Below, in pieces: positions 18,840 to 27,844 of a DNA stretch of 64,000 nt. The translations under genes and the position numbers were made by a program. The stretch covers positions 2,604,001-2,668,000 of the forward strand of contig NZ_CP101989.1 of assembly GCF_024508275.1 (NCBI RefSeq). Reading direction: 5' to 3'. Every line of letters starts with the position of its first letter. Positions within the stretch are counted from its first letter, which is position 1. Under the pieces are notes generated by a model. It saw only the letters and a program-made list of their open reading frames with translations, did no database searches and was not told the origin of the DNA. This DNA comes from Cellulomonas wangsupingiae (GTDB lineage: Bacteria > Actinomycetota > Actinomycetes > Actinomycetales > Cellulomonadaceae).

Positions 18840-19463
18840 GTGCGCACCGTCGGCGGCGTCCCCGTCGAGCCCGATGCCGCGACCGCACGCCGCTGGGTCC
18901 GCGAGGAGCTGCTCGACCCCGCGTACCACCAGCAGGAGTCGCTGCTGCAGCGCGCCCTGTCCTGGGTCTTCGACCAGCTCGAGGACCTGCCCGCGATCGG
19001 GATGTCCGGCACCGCCGGCCTGCTCGTGGTGGTCGGCGTGGTCGTCGTCGTGGTGCTCGTCGCGCTGCGCGTCGCGGGGCCGGTGCGGGCAGGCGCCCGA
19101 CAGCGCCGCGCGGGAGTGCTGCACGTGGACGACCGGCGCACGGCGGCGCAGCTGCGCGACGCGGCCGACGCCGCGGCACGTGCGGGTGCGTGGTCGTCCG
19201 CCGTCGCCGACCGGTTCCGGGCGGTCGTCCGGGACCTCGAGGAGCGGGGGCTGCTCGACGAGCGGCCCGGGCGGACCGCGCACGAGGCCGCGCGGGTCGC
19301 CGGGGCTGCGCTGCCCGCGCACGCGGCCGCGCTCGCGCGCGGCGGCGACCTGTTCGACGACGTCGTCTACGGGGACCGGGAGGCGACCCGGGCCGACGAC
19401 GACGTCCTGCGGGAGCTCGACGCCACGGTCCGCGCCGCACGGCTCGCGAGGGCCGACGCATGA
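18840..19463 (+). CDS. DUF4129-domain membrane protein
   Basis: The 207-residue product has a short exterior/N-terminal part (DAATARRWVREELLDPAYHQQE, a conserved DUF4129 lead-in), one strong membrane helix (about 55-77: GTAGLLVVVGVVVVVVLVALRVAG), and a cytoplasmic domain with AAAARAGAWSSAVADRFRAVVRDLEERGLLDERPGRTAHEAA, the core of DUF4129. GTG at 18840 lies 1 base after a 10-codon mini-frame that starts on the stop of the previous gene. It overlaps the DUF4350 gene by 4 bases. DUF4129 proteins recur with MoxR and DUF58 genes and, elsewhere, with transglutaminase-like proteins. Confidence 0.85.
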   Translation: MRTVGGVPVEPDAATARRWVREELLDPAYHQQESLLQRALSWVFDQLEDLPAIGMSGTAGLLVVVGVVVVVVLVALRVAGPVRAGARQRRAGVLHVDDRRTAAQLRDAADAAARAGAWSSAVADRFRAVVRDLEERGLLDERPGRTAHEAARVAGAALPAHAAALARGGDLFDDVVYGDREATRADDDVLRELDATVRAARLARADA

Positions 19464-20676
19464 CCACCCCGACGACGACCCAGGACCCGTCCGGCGCGCC
19501 GACCGCGAGCGCCGAGGTGCTCGGCGACGGGTCGACGGGGCGCAGCCGCGCCGCGCACCGGTGGCGGCGCTCCCGGCCGTGGCTCGCCCTGCTGGGCGTG
19601 GTGATCGTCGGCGGCGTGGTCCTCACGCTGCCGGCACCCCCCGCGGGCACCGCGCTCGGCGCACCCGACAACCCGGGTGCGTCGGGCTCCCGGGTCGTCG
19701 CGCAGGTGCTCGAGCGCCAGGGGGTCACCATCGAGCACGTCACGACGACGTCCGCCGTGGTCGCGGCCGCGACGGGTGACAGCACGGTCCTCGTCATCGG
19801 CGACCAGTGGCTCACCGACGACCAGGTCGACGTCCTGGCAGGGCTCGAGGACGACCTCGTGCTCGTCGACGCCGGCTGGGCGCTGACGTCCATCGCCCCC
19901 GACGTCGTCGCGTCGAGCACCACCGCGTCGCGCGGCGCGCGGGCGGCGGACTGCAGCGACCCGGACGCGGTCGCCGCGGGCACGATCACCGCCGCGGGCG
20001 GGTACGAGGACCTCGCGCGCACCGCACGGGTGTGCTTCCCGGCGCCCGACGACGCGACGGCCGGCGCGTACCTGACCCTCGACCAGGGAGTCCGCCGGAT
20101 CACCGCGCTGTCGGACATCGACCCGCTGACGAACGCCTCCGTCGCGAACGACGGCAACGCCGCCCTCGTGCTGCGCATGCTCGGCCGGCACGACCACCTC
20201 GTCTGGTACGTCCCGAGCTACGACGACCTCGGCCACGTCGACGAGGGCGGCTCGGGCACGGCGCTGACGGACCTCGTGCCGTGGGTGCGCCCGGTGGCGG
20301 GCTGGCTCGTGCTCGTGCTCGCCGTGACGGTCGTGTGGCGCGCCCGCCGGCTCGGTCCGGTCGTCCCCGAACCGCTGCCCGTCGTCGTGCGCTCCGCCGA
20401 GGCGACGCGCGGGCGCGGGCGGCTGTACCGGCGCGCCCGCGCCCACGGCCACGCCGGGGCGGCGCTGCGTGCCGGGACCGCCGCGCGCGTCGCGCACCGC
20501 CTCGGGCTGCCGCGCTCGGCGGACGCCCCGTCGCTCGTCGACGCGCTCGCCCGGACCACCGGGCGGTCCACCCGTGACCTGGAGGCCCTGCTGTACGGGC
20601 CGCCCCCGACCGACGACGCGGGCCTGCTGCGGCTCGCCGACGACCTGCACCACCTGGAGAGCGAGGTACACCGACC

Positions 20677-20680
<4 letters not shown>
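19460..20680 (+). CDS. DUF4350-domain membrane protein
   Basis: The 406-residue product has an Arg-rich start, a first membrane helix (about 40-60: PWLALLGVVIVGGVVLTLPA), an extracytoplasmic DUF4350 domain (GAPDNPGASGSRVVAQVLERQGVTIEHV, STVLVIGDQWLTDDQVDVL, LVLVDAG), a second helix near 280-298 (VAGWLVLVLAVTVVW), and a cytoplasmic tail with LYRRARAHGHAGAALRAGTAARVAHRLGLP and the terminal LLRLADDLHHLESEVHRP. The fold resembles a class-I glutamine-amidotransferase-like sandwich. It overlaps both neighbours by 4 bases, so the operon is tightly coupled. Function unknown. Confidence 0.85.
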
Positions 20681-21777
<1,097 letters not shown>

Positions 21778-21781
21778 GCCC

Positions 21782-23098
21782 GTGGCACTGACGTCGCGCG
21801 CGGTGCTGGTCGCGCTGGCCGGGCTCGTGCCGGTCGCGCTGCTGCCCGCCCCCCTGACGGTGCTCGTCTGGGCGATCGTCGTCGTCGCGCTGTGCGCGGT
21901 CGACGCCGTCCTCGCCGCGTCACCGCGCGAGCTGGCCGTCTCCCGTCGGCTCCCGGCGTCCGTGCGCCTGTCCGGCACCGCCGACGCCGTCCTCACGCTG
22001 CGGAACACGGGGCGCCGCACGGCGCGTGCCGTCGTGCGCGACGGCTGGCCGCCGTCCACGCTGCCCGACGGCGACCAGCCGACCGGGGCACGCACGCCAC
22101 GGCACCGCGTCGACGTCCCGCCCGGCGAGTCACGACGCGTCACGACGACGCTCGTGCCGACAAGGCGCGGGGACGCCGTCGTGGACCGCGTCACGGTGCG
22201 CACGCTCGGCCCGCTGGGCGTGGCGGCGCGGCAGGCGTCGCTCCAGGTCCCGGGCCGGCTGCGGGTGCTGCCCGAGTTCGCGTCCCGCCGTCACCTGCCG
22301 TCGCGCCTGGCCCGCCTGCGTGAGCTGGACGGCCGGGCGGCGGTCCAGGTCCGCGGCGGCGGCACCGAGTTCGACTCGCTGCGCGAGTACGTCGACGGCG
22401 ACGACGTCCGCTCGATCGACTGGCGGGCGACGGCCCGGCGGCGGGAGGTCGTCGTCCGCACCTGGCGCCCCGAACGCGACCGGCACGTGCTGCTCGTCCT
22501 CGACACCTCGCGCACCAGCGCGGCGCGCGTGCTCGACGGCACCCGCCTCGAGGCGTCGGTGGAGGCGGCACTGCTGCTCGGGGTCCTCGCGGCCCACGCG
22601 GGCGACCGCGTCGAGCTGCTGGCGTACGACCGGCGGGTCCGCGCCCGCGCGGCGGACTCCCACTCGTCGCGCGTGCTGCCCGGGCTGGCCGAGGCGCTGG
22701 CGGGTGTGCAGCCGGCCCTCGTGGAGGCGGACTGGCCCGGGCTGGTCGGGCAGGTGCGCTCCCGGCTGAGCAGGCGGGCGCTGGTCGTGCTGCTGACGTC
22801 GCTGGACCCGGCGTCGGTCGAGCAGGGGCTGCTGGACGTCGTCGGCGGCCTGACCCGCCGCCACCAGGTGGTGCTGGCGTCCGTCGCGGACCCCGAGCTG
22901 GAGCAGCTGCGCACCGCGCGACGCACGGTCGACGAGGTGTTCGACGCCGCGGCGGCCGAGCGCACGTCGCTGGAGCGCACCGCGGTCGCCGTGCGGCTGC
23001 GCCAGCGGGGTGTCGAGGTCGTGGAGGCGGCCCCCGACGACCTCGCACCCCGGCTCGCCGACACGTACCTGGCCCTCAAGGCGGCCGGCCGGCTGTAG
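21782..23098 (+). CDS. DUF58-family protein (MoxR partner)
   Basis: The 438-residue product has two N-terminal membrane helices (about 6-45), a beta-rich region carrying the RRGDAVVDRVTVRTLGPLGVA element, the DUF58 signature GTEFDSLREYVDGDDVRSIDWRATARR split over residues 196-222, and a von Willebrand A-like domain (VLLVLDTSRTSAARVLDGTRLE) with a partial MIDAS motif DTS. DUF58 proteins are the usual clients of MoxR ATPases. GTG at 21782 lies 5 bases after moxR. This is the last gene of the operon. Confidence 0.9.
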   Translation: MALTSRAVLVALAGLVPVALLPAPLTVLVWAIVVVALCAVDAVLAASPRELAVSRRLPASVRLSGTADAVLTLRNTGRRTARAVVRDGWPPSTLPDGDQPTGARTPRHRVDVPPGESRRVTTTLVPTRRGDAVVDRVTVRTLGPLGVAARQASLQVPGRLRVLPEFASRRHLPSRLARLRELDGRAAVQVRGGGTEFDSLREYVDGDDVRSIDWRATARRREVVVRTWRPERDRHVLLVLDTSRTSAARVLDGTRLEASVEAALLLGVLAAHAGDRVELLAYDRRVRARAADSHSSRVLPGLAEALAGVQPALVEADWPGLVGQVRSRLSRRALVVLLTSLDPASVEQGLLDVVGGLTRRHQVVLASVADPELEQLRTARRTVDEVFDAAAAERTSLERTAVAVRLRQRGVEVVEAAPDDLAPRLADTYLALKAAGRL

Positions 23099-23151
23099 CC
23101 GTACCGCCGCGCCACCGGGTCTCGCGCGACGCCGGTGTGGGTGGTCGTCGC

Positions 23152-23157
23152 TAGGTT
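23152..23157 (+). promoter_or_regulatory. -10 element for a leaderless transcript
   Basis: TAGGTT ends 6 bases before the ATG at 23164, which has no ribosome-binding site, so transcription probably starts at the start codon. Confidence 0.45.
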
Positions 23158-23163
23158 CGGGGC

Positions 23164-24327
23164 ATGCTCGACGACCGCGCGCTGAACCGCGCGCTGCTCG
23201 CGCGTCAGCACCTGCTCGCGCGCACGGGCGACGACGTGCCCACGGTGGTCGAGCACCTCGTCGGGCTGCAGGCGCAGAACCCGTGGTCGCCGTTCGTGGG
23301 TCTGTGGAGTCGCGTCGAGGGCTTCTCGACGCGCGACCTGGACGCCGCCCTCCTCGCACGCACGGTCGTGCGGGTCGCCGCGATGCGCTCGACCGTGCAC
23401 CTCCTCACGGCCCGGGACGCCCCCGTGCTGACGGCTCTGGCCCGACCGGTGATGACCCGGGAGCTGACCGCGAACCCGCGCAGGCGCGCCGCCTGGGACG
23501 TCGTCGACCTGGACCGCCTCGTGGAGCTCGCGGCCGCGTACGTGCGCAGCGAGCCGCGCGTGACCACGGACCTGGGCGCGCGGCTGGCCCAGGAGTGGCC
23601 GGCCGCCCACCCGCAGGACCTGTCGGCGTTCGCGCGGGCGCTGCTGCCGCTCGTCCAGGTGACGCCGCGGGGACTGTGGCGCCACCCGGCGGCCACGACG
23701 TGGACGACCCTCGACGCGTGGCTGCCCGAGGCCGCGGCCGGAGCGGACCTCCGCGACGACGAGGCGCGCCGGTGCGCGCTCGAGACGGTCGTCCTGCGGT
23801 ACCTCGCCGCCTTCGGGCCGGCGAGCGTGGCCGACGTCCAGGCGTGGTCGGGCCTGCGAGGGCTGCGGGAGGTCGTCGACGGGCTCCGCGACCGTCTGCT
23901 GACGCTCCCGGCCGTCCCCGCGCGGCCCGGTGGCCGGACCCGCGAGCTGCTCGACCTGCCCGACGCACCGCGGCCCGACGCGGACGTACCCGCCCCGGTG
24001 CGCCTGCTGCCCGACTACGACAACGTGTGGCTCTCGCACGCCCAGCGCAGCCGGGTCGTCGACGACGCGCACCGCCGGGCGCTGCAGACGCCGAACGGCC
24101 GGATGCCCGCGGCCGTGCTCGTCGACGGATCCGTACGCGCCACCTGGGTGCTGGAGCGTGGGCGTGCGGGCGAGCGCGGGACGCGCCGTACGACGGCGAC
24201 CCTGACGGTGACGCCGCTCGAGCGGCTGTCACCCCGCGAGCGGCGTGACGTGCTGGCGGAGGCCGAGCGCTGCGTGCGGTTCGTCGCCGACGACGCCGAC
24301 GCGCACGCGGTGCGGTACGCCGGCTGA
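23164..24327 (+). CDS. Winged-helix DNA-binding protein of the AlkZ/YcaQ-like family
   Basis: This 387-residue protein opens with LNRALLARQHLLAR and carries EHLVGLQAQNPWSP, giving a Q-x-Q motif (Q36-A-Q38) like the catalytic pair of AlkZ glycosylases that remove alkylated bases or unhook crosslinks. VVRVAAMRSTVHLLTARDA, ARALLPLVQVTPRGLW and LLPDYDNVWLSH are further marks of the HTH_42 family. The start is set by a leaderless-type -10 box. Its stop lies in a hairpin shared with the convergent SpoIIM-family gene. Many genomic homologues are annotated only as winged-helix proteins; glycosylase activity is inferred. Confidence 0.8.
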   Translation: MLDDRALNRALLARQHLLARTGDDVPTVVEHLVGLQAQNPWSPFVGLWSRVEGFSTRDLDAALLARTVVRVAAMRSTVHLLTARDAPVLTALARPVMTRELTANPRRRAAWDVVDLDRLVELAAAYVRSEPRVTTDLGARLAQEWPAAHPQDLSAFARALLPLVQVTPRGLWRHPAATTWTTLDAWLPEAAAGADLRDDEARRCALETVVLRYLAAFGPASVADVQAWSGLRGLREVVDGLRDRLLTLPAVPARPGGRTRELLDLPDAPRPDADVPAPVRLLPDYDNVWLSHAQRSRVVDDAHRRALQTPNGRMPAAVLVDGSVRATWVLERGRAGERGTRRTTATLTVTPLERLSPRERRDVLAEAERCVRFVADDADAHAVRYAG

Positions 24328-24347
24328 CGCCCGCCCGGTCAGCCGGC
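24319..24347. terminator. Bidirectional terminator holding both stop codons
   Basis: GCCGGCTGAC pairs perfectly with GTCAGCCGGC across a 9-base loop. The left arm includes the TGA of the plus gene (24325-24327) and the right arm the TCA complement of the minus gene stop (24339-24341). Confidence 0.7.
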
Positions 24348-25328
24348 GGTCGCGACGGAGTACCCGGCGCGGTCCGCGTCGAGGTCACCCGTGTGACCGG
24401 CACGGACAGCGCGCCGGCCGAGGACGAGCACGTACGTCCAGAAGGCGGCCAGCACCACGGCCCCGATGGCGACCTTGACGGGCCACGGCAGCGCCGAGCC
24501 GGTCACGAAGCCCTCGACGAGCCCGGACACCGCCAGCACCCCCACCAGGCCGAGCGCCACCGTGAACAGCGCGCGCCCCTCCTGCGCCAGCGCCCGGCCG
24601 CGTGTGCGCGGCCCCGGGTCGACCCACGTCCAGAACAGCCGCAGCCCGGCCGCGCCGGCCACGAAGATGGCCGTGAGCTCCATGAGCCCGTGGGGGGCGA
24701 TGAGCTGCAGGAAGACGTCGAGACGACCGTGCGCCGCCATGAGGCCGCCCGCGGCGCCGACGTTCACGGCGTTGGTCAGCAGCACGTACGCCGGGACGAC
24801 CCCCGTGATGCCCGTGCCCACGCACAGCGCCGCGATCCAGGCGTTGTTGGTCCAGACCATGGCCGCGAAGCCGGCGCCCGGCGCGTAGTACTCCGCGAAC
24901 GCGTGGTCGACGTACTCCTGCTGCTCGCTCGGCGTCCCCATGAGCGAGAGGGCGTCGGGCGACGTGGCCACGAAGACGCCCGTCGCGATGCCCACGGCGA
25001 GGAAGGCGGCGGTGACGGCGACCGTCCACCACCTGATCCGGTACAGCGCCGCGGGCAGCCGCAGCACGACGAACGAGGTGACGTCGGAGAGCGACGGCGC
25101 GTGGGTGCCCGCGAGGCGCGCCCGCGCCCGCGCCAGCACCTGCGACAGGCGCGTCACCGTCTCGGGGTCGGGCGCCGCCGACCGCACCGCGGAGAGGTCG
25201 GTCGCGGTCGCCTGGTAGAGCGCCACGAGCTCGTCGGCCTCGGCACCCGTGAGGCGGCGACGACGGCTGAGCACGTCGAGGCGCTGCCACGTCGGGGTGC
25301 GCGCGCGGGTGTAGGCGTCGAGGTCCAC
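24339..25328 (-). CDS. SpoIIM-family (stage II sporulation protein M) membrane protein
   Basis: The 329-residue product starts with a conserved cytoplasmic region (MDLDAYTRARTPTWQRLDVLSRRRRLTG, followed by LVALYQATATDLS), then has about six membrane helices (WWTVAVTAAFLAVGIATGVFVA; NNAWIAALCVGTGITGVVPAYVLL; LIAPHGLMELTAIFVAGAAGLRLFW and others). The APHGLMELTAIF segment is the SpoIIM/DUF95 hallmark. In non-sporulating actinobacteria this family sits beside RDD and MoxR/DUF58 genes, as here. GTG at 25328 is the only start giving the family N terminus. A role in envelope remodelling is inferred. Confidence 0.9.
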   Translation of the reverse strand: MDLDAYTRARTPTWQRLDVLSRRRRLTGAEADELVALYQATATDLSAVRSAAPDPETVTRLSQVLARARARLAGTHAPSLSDVTSFVVLRLPAALYRIRWWTVAVTAAFLAVGIATGVFVATSPDALSLMGTPSEQQEYVDHAFAEYYAPGAGFAAMVWTNNAWIAALCVGTGITGVVPAYVLLTNAVNVGAAGGLMAAHGRLDVFLQLIAPHGLMELTAIFVAGAAGLRLFWTWVDPGPRTRGRALAQEGRALFTVALGLVGVLAVSGLVEGFVTGSALPWPVKVAIGAVVLAAFWTYVLVLGRRAVRAGHTGDLDADRAGYSVATAG

Positions 25329-25387
25329 GGGACCAGCCTGCCATCGCCGACGACCGGCACGTGCCCGGTCCGGCGCGCGCCGCCCGT

Positions 25388-25393
25388 TAGTCT
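25388..25393 (+). promoter_or_regulatory. -10 element for a leaderless transcript
   Basis: TAGTCT ends 6 bases before the GTG start at 25400, which lacks a Shine-Dalgarno sequence. Confidence 0.45.
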
Positions 25394-25399
25394 TCGCAG

Positions 25400-26248
25400 G
25401 TGACAGGATCGACGCCGCGCCCGACGCAGCTGCAGGACGGGGTGGTCATCGGCGAGGGCGTCGTGCTCGACACCCGCCCCGCGACGGTCGCGTCGAGGTT
25501 GCTCGCCGCGTTCGTCGACCTCCTCGCGCTCCTCGCGCTCGCCGTCGTGACGTTCGTCGTGCTCGGTGGCCTGGACGTCACCTTCGACGCCCGGACGGCC
25601 CGCATCCTGTTCGTCGTCCTCCTCGTGACCGTGACCGTCGTGCTCCCGACGACCGTCGAGACGCTGAGCCGCGGACGCTCCCTGGGCAAGCTGGTGGCGG
25701 GCGTCCGGATCGTGCGTGACGACGGCGGGCCCATCACGTTCCGGCAGGCGTTCGTGCGGGCCCTGGCGGGCGTCGGCGAGCTGTGGCTGACGTTCGGCTC
25801 CGTGGCCGTGATCTGCTCGATCGTCCACCCGCGCGGCAAGCGCGTCGGTGACGTGCTCGCGGGGACGTACGGCTCGCGGGTCCGCGCGGCGGCACCGGTG
25901 CGCACGGCGGCGGTCATGCCGCCGCAGCTCGCCGGCTGGGCCACGCACGCCGACGTCGCGCGGCTCCCGGACGGGCTCGCGCTCGCCGTCCGGCAGTTCC
26001 TCGGGCGGGCGACGCTCCTGCACCCCGGCTCGCGCGTCGAGATCGGCCACCGGCTCGCGGCCGAGCTGCGTCCGTTCGTGAGCCCTCCCCCGCCGGACGG
26101 CACCCCGCCGGAGGCGTTCCTGTCCGCCGTGCTGGCGGAGCGCGGCCGCCGCGAGTCGCTCATCGAGCTCGAGCGCGTGCGTCGCGAGCAGGCGGAGGCC
26201 GTGCTGCTGCGTCGCCTGCCGCACGGCGTGCCGGACCCGGAGCTGTGA
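25400..26248 (+). CDS. RDD-family membrane protein
   Basis: The 282-residue product has the RDD-type opening (VVLDTRPATVASRLLAAFVDLLALLAL), three to four membrane helices within residues 30-140 (LLALLALAVVTFVVLGGL; ILFVVLLVTVTVVLPTTV; LWLTFGSVAVICSIV), the GRSLGKLVAGVRIVRDDGGPITFRQAFVRAL motif between helices, and a long cytoplasmic C-terminal region (150-282) that is helical and charged. It diverges from the SpoIIM-family gene, the order seen in M. tuberculosis (Rv3694-Rv3695). Function unknown; ion or osmolyte transport has been proposed for some family members. Confidence 0.9.
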   Translation: MTGSTPRPTQLQDGVVIGEGVVLDTRPATVASRLLAAFVDLLALLALAVVTFVVLGGLDVTFDARTARILFVVLLVTVTVVLPTTVETLSRGRSLGKLVAGVRIVRDDGGPITFRQAFVRALAGVGELWLTFGSVAVICSIVHPRGKRVGDVLAGTYGSRVRAAAPVRTAAVMPPQLAGWATHADVARLPDGLALAVRQFLGRATLLHPGSRVEIGHRLAAELRPFVSPPPPDGTPPEAFLSAVLAERGRRESLIELERVRREQAEAVLLRRLPHGVPDPEL

Positions 26249-26301
26249 CGTCCCCCCACGCCGCCGCCCTCGAGGCGGGCCGGACGTCCGTCGACGCCCC
26301 C

Positions 26302-26331
26302 GAGGACGCCGCGCGCGGCTGACGCGTCCTC
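26302..26331. terminator. Hairpin between convergent RDD and Trm112 genes
   Basis: GAGGACGC (26302-26309) pairs with GCGTCCTC (26324-26331). The right arm reaches into the stop codon of the minus-strand Trm112 gene. Confidence 0.45.
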
Positions 26332-26539
26332 AGGACGCCGGGCGCGCCTCGTCCACGAGCAGCACCGGGATCCCGTCGAGCACGGGGTACGCCAGCGGGC
26401 GGTCGGGGTCGGTCGAGACCAGGACGGGCGCACCGTCGCCGTCGACCGAGTCGACGAGCTCCGCGCCCGTCACGGGGCAGCGCAGCAGCGCGCGCGCCCA
26501 GGGCTCGAGGTCCGTCGCGGGGCGGTCCGTGGCCGTCAT
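26330..26539 (-). CDS. Trm112-family protein
   Basis: A 69-residue protein with the family pattern LEPWARALLRCPVTGAELV, then DRPLAYPVLDGIPVLLVDEARP, as in bacterial Trm112/UPF0434 (YcaR-like) proteins. Eukaryotic Trm112 activates methyltransferases; the bacterial role is unclear. Only one cysteine of the usual zinc-ribbon set remains (CPVT), so it probably does not bind zinc. The ATG at 26539 has GGAGAT upstream. It is separated by 41 bases from a zinc-ribbon gene upstream. Confidence 0.9.
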   Translation of the reverse strand: MTATDRPATDLEPWARALLRCPVTGAELVDSVDGDGAPVLVSTDPDRPLAYPVLDGIPVLLVDEARPAS

Positions 26540-26580
26540 GGCATCTCCAGGGTCGTGGTCGTTCGGGTCCGGTGCGCGCG

Positions 26581-26835
26581 TCAGGGGCGCGCGACGCCGT
26601 CGGGGCCGAGAGCGGTGCCGTCGCCGTCGACGACGAACCACGCCGTCGCCTCGCAGTCCGGGCACGACGCGAACACCGCCGGTCGGCTGTCGGGCATCGC
26701 GAGCCGGACCCGCGTCAGGTCGGTCGCGCCGCACCCGTAGCACGCGGGCGCCGTCGCGGTCTCGTCCGCCAGGGGACGCGTGATGGAGCCCAGCGGCTCG
26801 TCCGCCGGCGGACGACGGTCACGCGGGGCGCTCAC
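26581..26835 (-). CDS. Small zinc-ribbon protein
   Basis: An 84-residue protein with a four-cysteine ribbon: CYGCGATDL, then CPDCEATAWF, spaced by about 23 residues. The N-terminal third is charged and Pro-rich. I do not recognise a named family. GTG at 26835 overlaps the DUF3499 stop by 4 bases (GTGA), and the product ends 41 bases before the Trm112 gene, so all three small genes are probably one transcript. A nucleic-acid or protein-binding role is plausible but unsupported. Confidence 0.7.
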   Translation of the reverse strand: MSAPRDRRPPADEPLGSITRPLADETATAPACYGCGATDLTRVRLAMPDSRPAVFASCPDCEATAWFVVDGDGTALGPDGVARP

Positions 26836-27221
26836 GCCTGCTCACCGGGCACGGCACCGGGGACGACGCGCAGGTGGCCACGGCGGCGGGACGTGTCGGG
26901 CAGCGGCGCGGCGACCGGAGCGAGCGCGGGAGCAGGCTCGGGAGCGCGCCGCCGGCCGGCCTCCCGGACCGCCTCGGCGAGTGCCACGAGGTCGTCGTGG
27001 CTCGGTGCGGCTGCCTGCAGGTCCGGCAGCAGCCGGACGACCTCCCACCCCCGCGGTGCGGTCAGGCGGTCGGCGTGCTCGACGCACAGGTCGTACGAGT
27101 GGGGCTCCGCCAGCTGGGCGAGCGGACCGAGGACCGCCGTCGAGTCGGCGTAGACGTAGGTGAGCGTCGCGACGGCAGCGTGCGGGCACGCCGTGCGCGA
27201 GCACTGCCGGACGGATCTCAC
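26832..27221 (-). CDS. DUF3499-family protein
   Basis: The 129-residue product opens (V)RSVRQCSRTACPHAAVATLTYVYADSTAVLGPLA and continues EPHSYDLCVEHADRLTAPRGWEVVRL, the conserved core of DUF3499 (M. tuberculosis Rv3258c). Three conserved cysteines and a CxEH motif suggest metal binding. The C-terminal 50 residues are Pro/Ala/Arg-rich and variable. GTG at 27221 sets the family N terminus. The divergent neighbour is the zincin-like gene at 27307, as in other actinobacteria. Confidence 0.9.
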   Translation of the reverse strand: MRSVRQCSRTACPHAAVATLTYVYADSTAVLGPLAQLAEPHSYDLCVEHADRLTAPRGWEVVRLLPDLQAAAPSHDDLVALAEAVREAGRRRAPEPAPALAPVAAPLPDTSRRRGHLRVVPGAVPGEQA

Positions 27222-27294
27222 GTGCAGACGGTACCCCGCACAGGTCCCGGACCGCCGTCGGCGCGGGCAGCGTGTCGGGGCACGGCGGGCTGGA

Positions 27295-27300
27295 TAAGGT
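27295..27300 (+). promoter_or_regulatory. -10 element for a leaderless transcript
   Basis: TAAGGT ends 6 bases before the GTG at 27307. The preceding GA makes GATAAGGT, a common actinobacterial -10 context. Confidence 0.5.
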
Positions 27301-27306
27301 GACGGG

Positions 27307-27819
27307 GTGAGCCCGTTCGGTCCCCTGCGTCCGTCCGCGTCCGGCGAGGGTGCGCGCCCGTCCGGCCTGCGGCGCCGTGCCGCCGCCGTCGGGACGCCCG
27401 CGGCACCCGTCCGCCGCCGTGACCGTCGCGGCCGCGGGCTGCGCGGGACGGTCCTGCCGATGAGCACGCCGGGCTACCGCACGCGCGCCGAGCGGTTCGA
27501 CGACCTCGTGCTGGACGCCGTCGAGGACCTCGAGCGGCGCTGGGCGCACCAGCTCGACGGCGCCGAGTTCGCGGTCGAGGACGTCCCGCCGTCCAACCCC
27601 GCGCCGTGGGAGCACGGCGGCGTTCCCCTCGGTCGGTACTTCCCCGCGGACGCCGGGCTGCCGCACCGCATCGTCGTGTACCGCCGCCCCGTCGAGGCGC
27701 GCGCCGCCGACCCGGCGGACCTCGCCGACCTCGTGCGCGACGTCGTCGTCGAGCAGGTCGCGCACCTGCTGGGGCGCGCCCCCGAGGAGGTCGACCCCGG
27801 GTACGACGACGGGCACTGA
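27307..27819 (+). CDS. Metallopeptidase-family (zincin-like) protein with degenerate active site
   Basis: The 170-residue product belongs to the small zincin-like family next to DUF3499. An Arg-rich leader (1-50) precedes the domain: TRAERFDDLVLDAVEDLERRW, FAVEDVPP, LPHRIVVYRRPVE and finally DLVRDVVVEQVAHLLG. Where active homologues carry HExxH, this one has V-E-Q-V-A-H: the first histidine is missing, so peptidase activity is doubtful. An internal ATG at codon 52 (MSTPGYRTRAERF) would give a product matching the family start, but the leaderless-type promoter supports the GTG at 27307. Either start is possible. Confidence 0.8.
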   Translation: MSPFGPLRPSASGEGARPSGLRRRAAAVGTPAAPVRRRDRRGRGLRGTVLPMSTPGYRTRAERFDDLVLDAVEDLERRWAHQLDGAEFAVEDVPPSNPAPWEHGGVPLGRYFPADAGLPHRIVVYRRPVEARAADPADLADLVRDVVVEQVAHLLGRAPEEVDPGYDDGH

Positions 27820-27830
27820 GCCGGGCGCAC

Positions 27831-27836
27831 TAAGGT
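27831..27836 (+). promoter_or_regulatory. -10 element for a leaderless or near-leaderless transcript
   Basis: TAAGGT ends 8 bases before the ATG at 27845, with no ribosome-binding site between. Confidence 0.45.
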
Positions 27837-27844
27837 GACGCACG

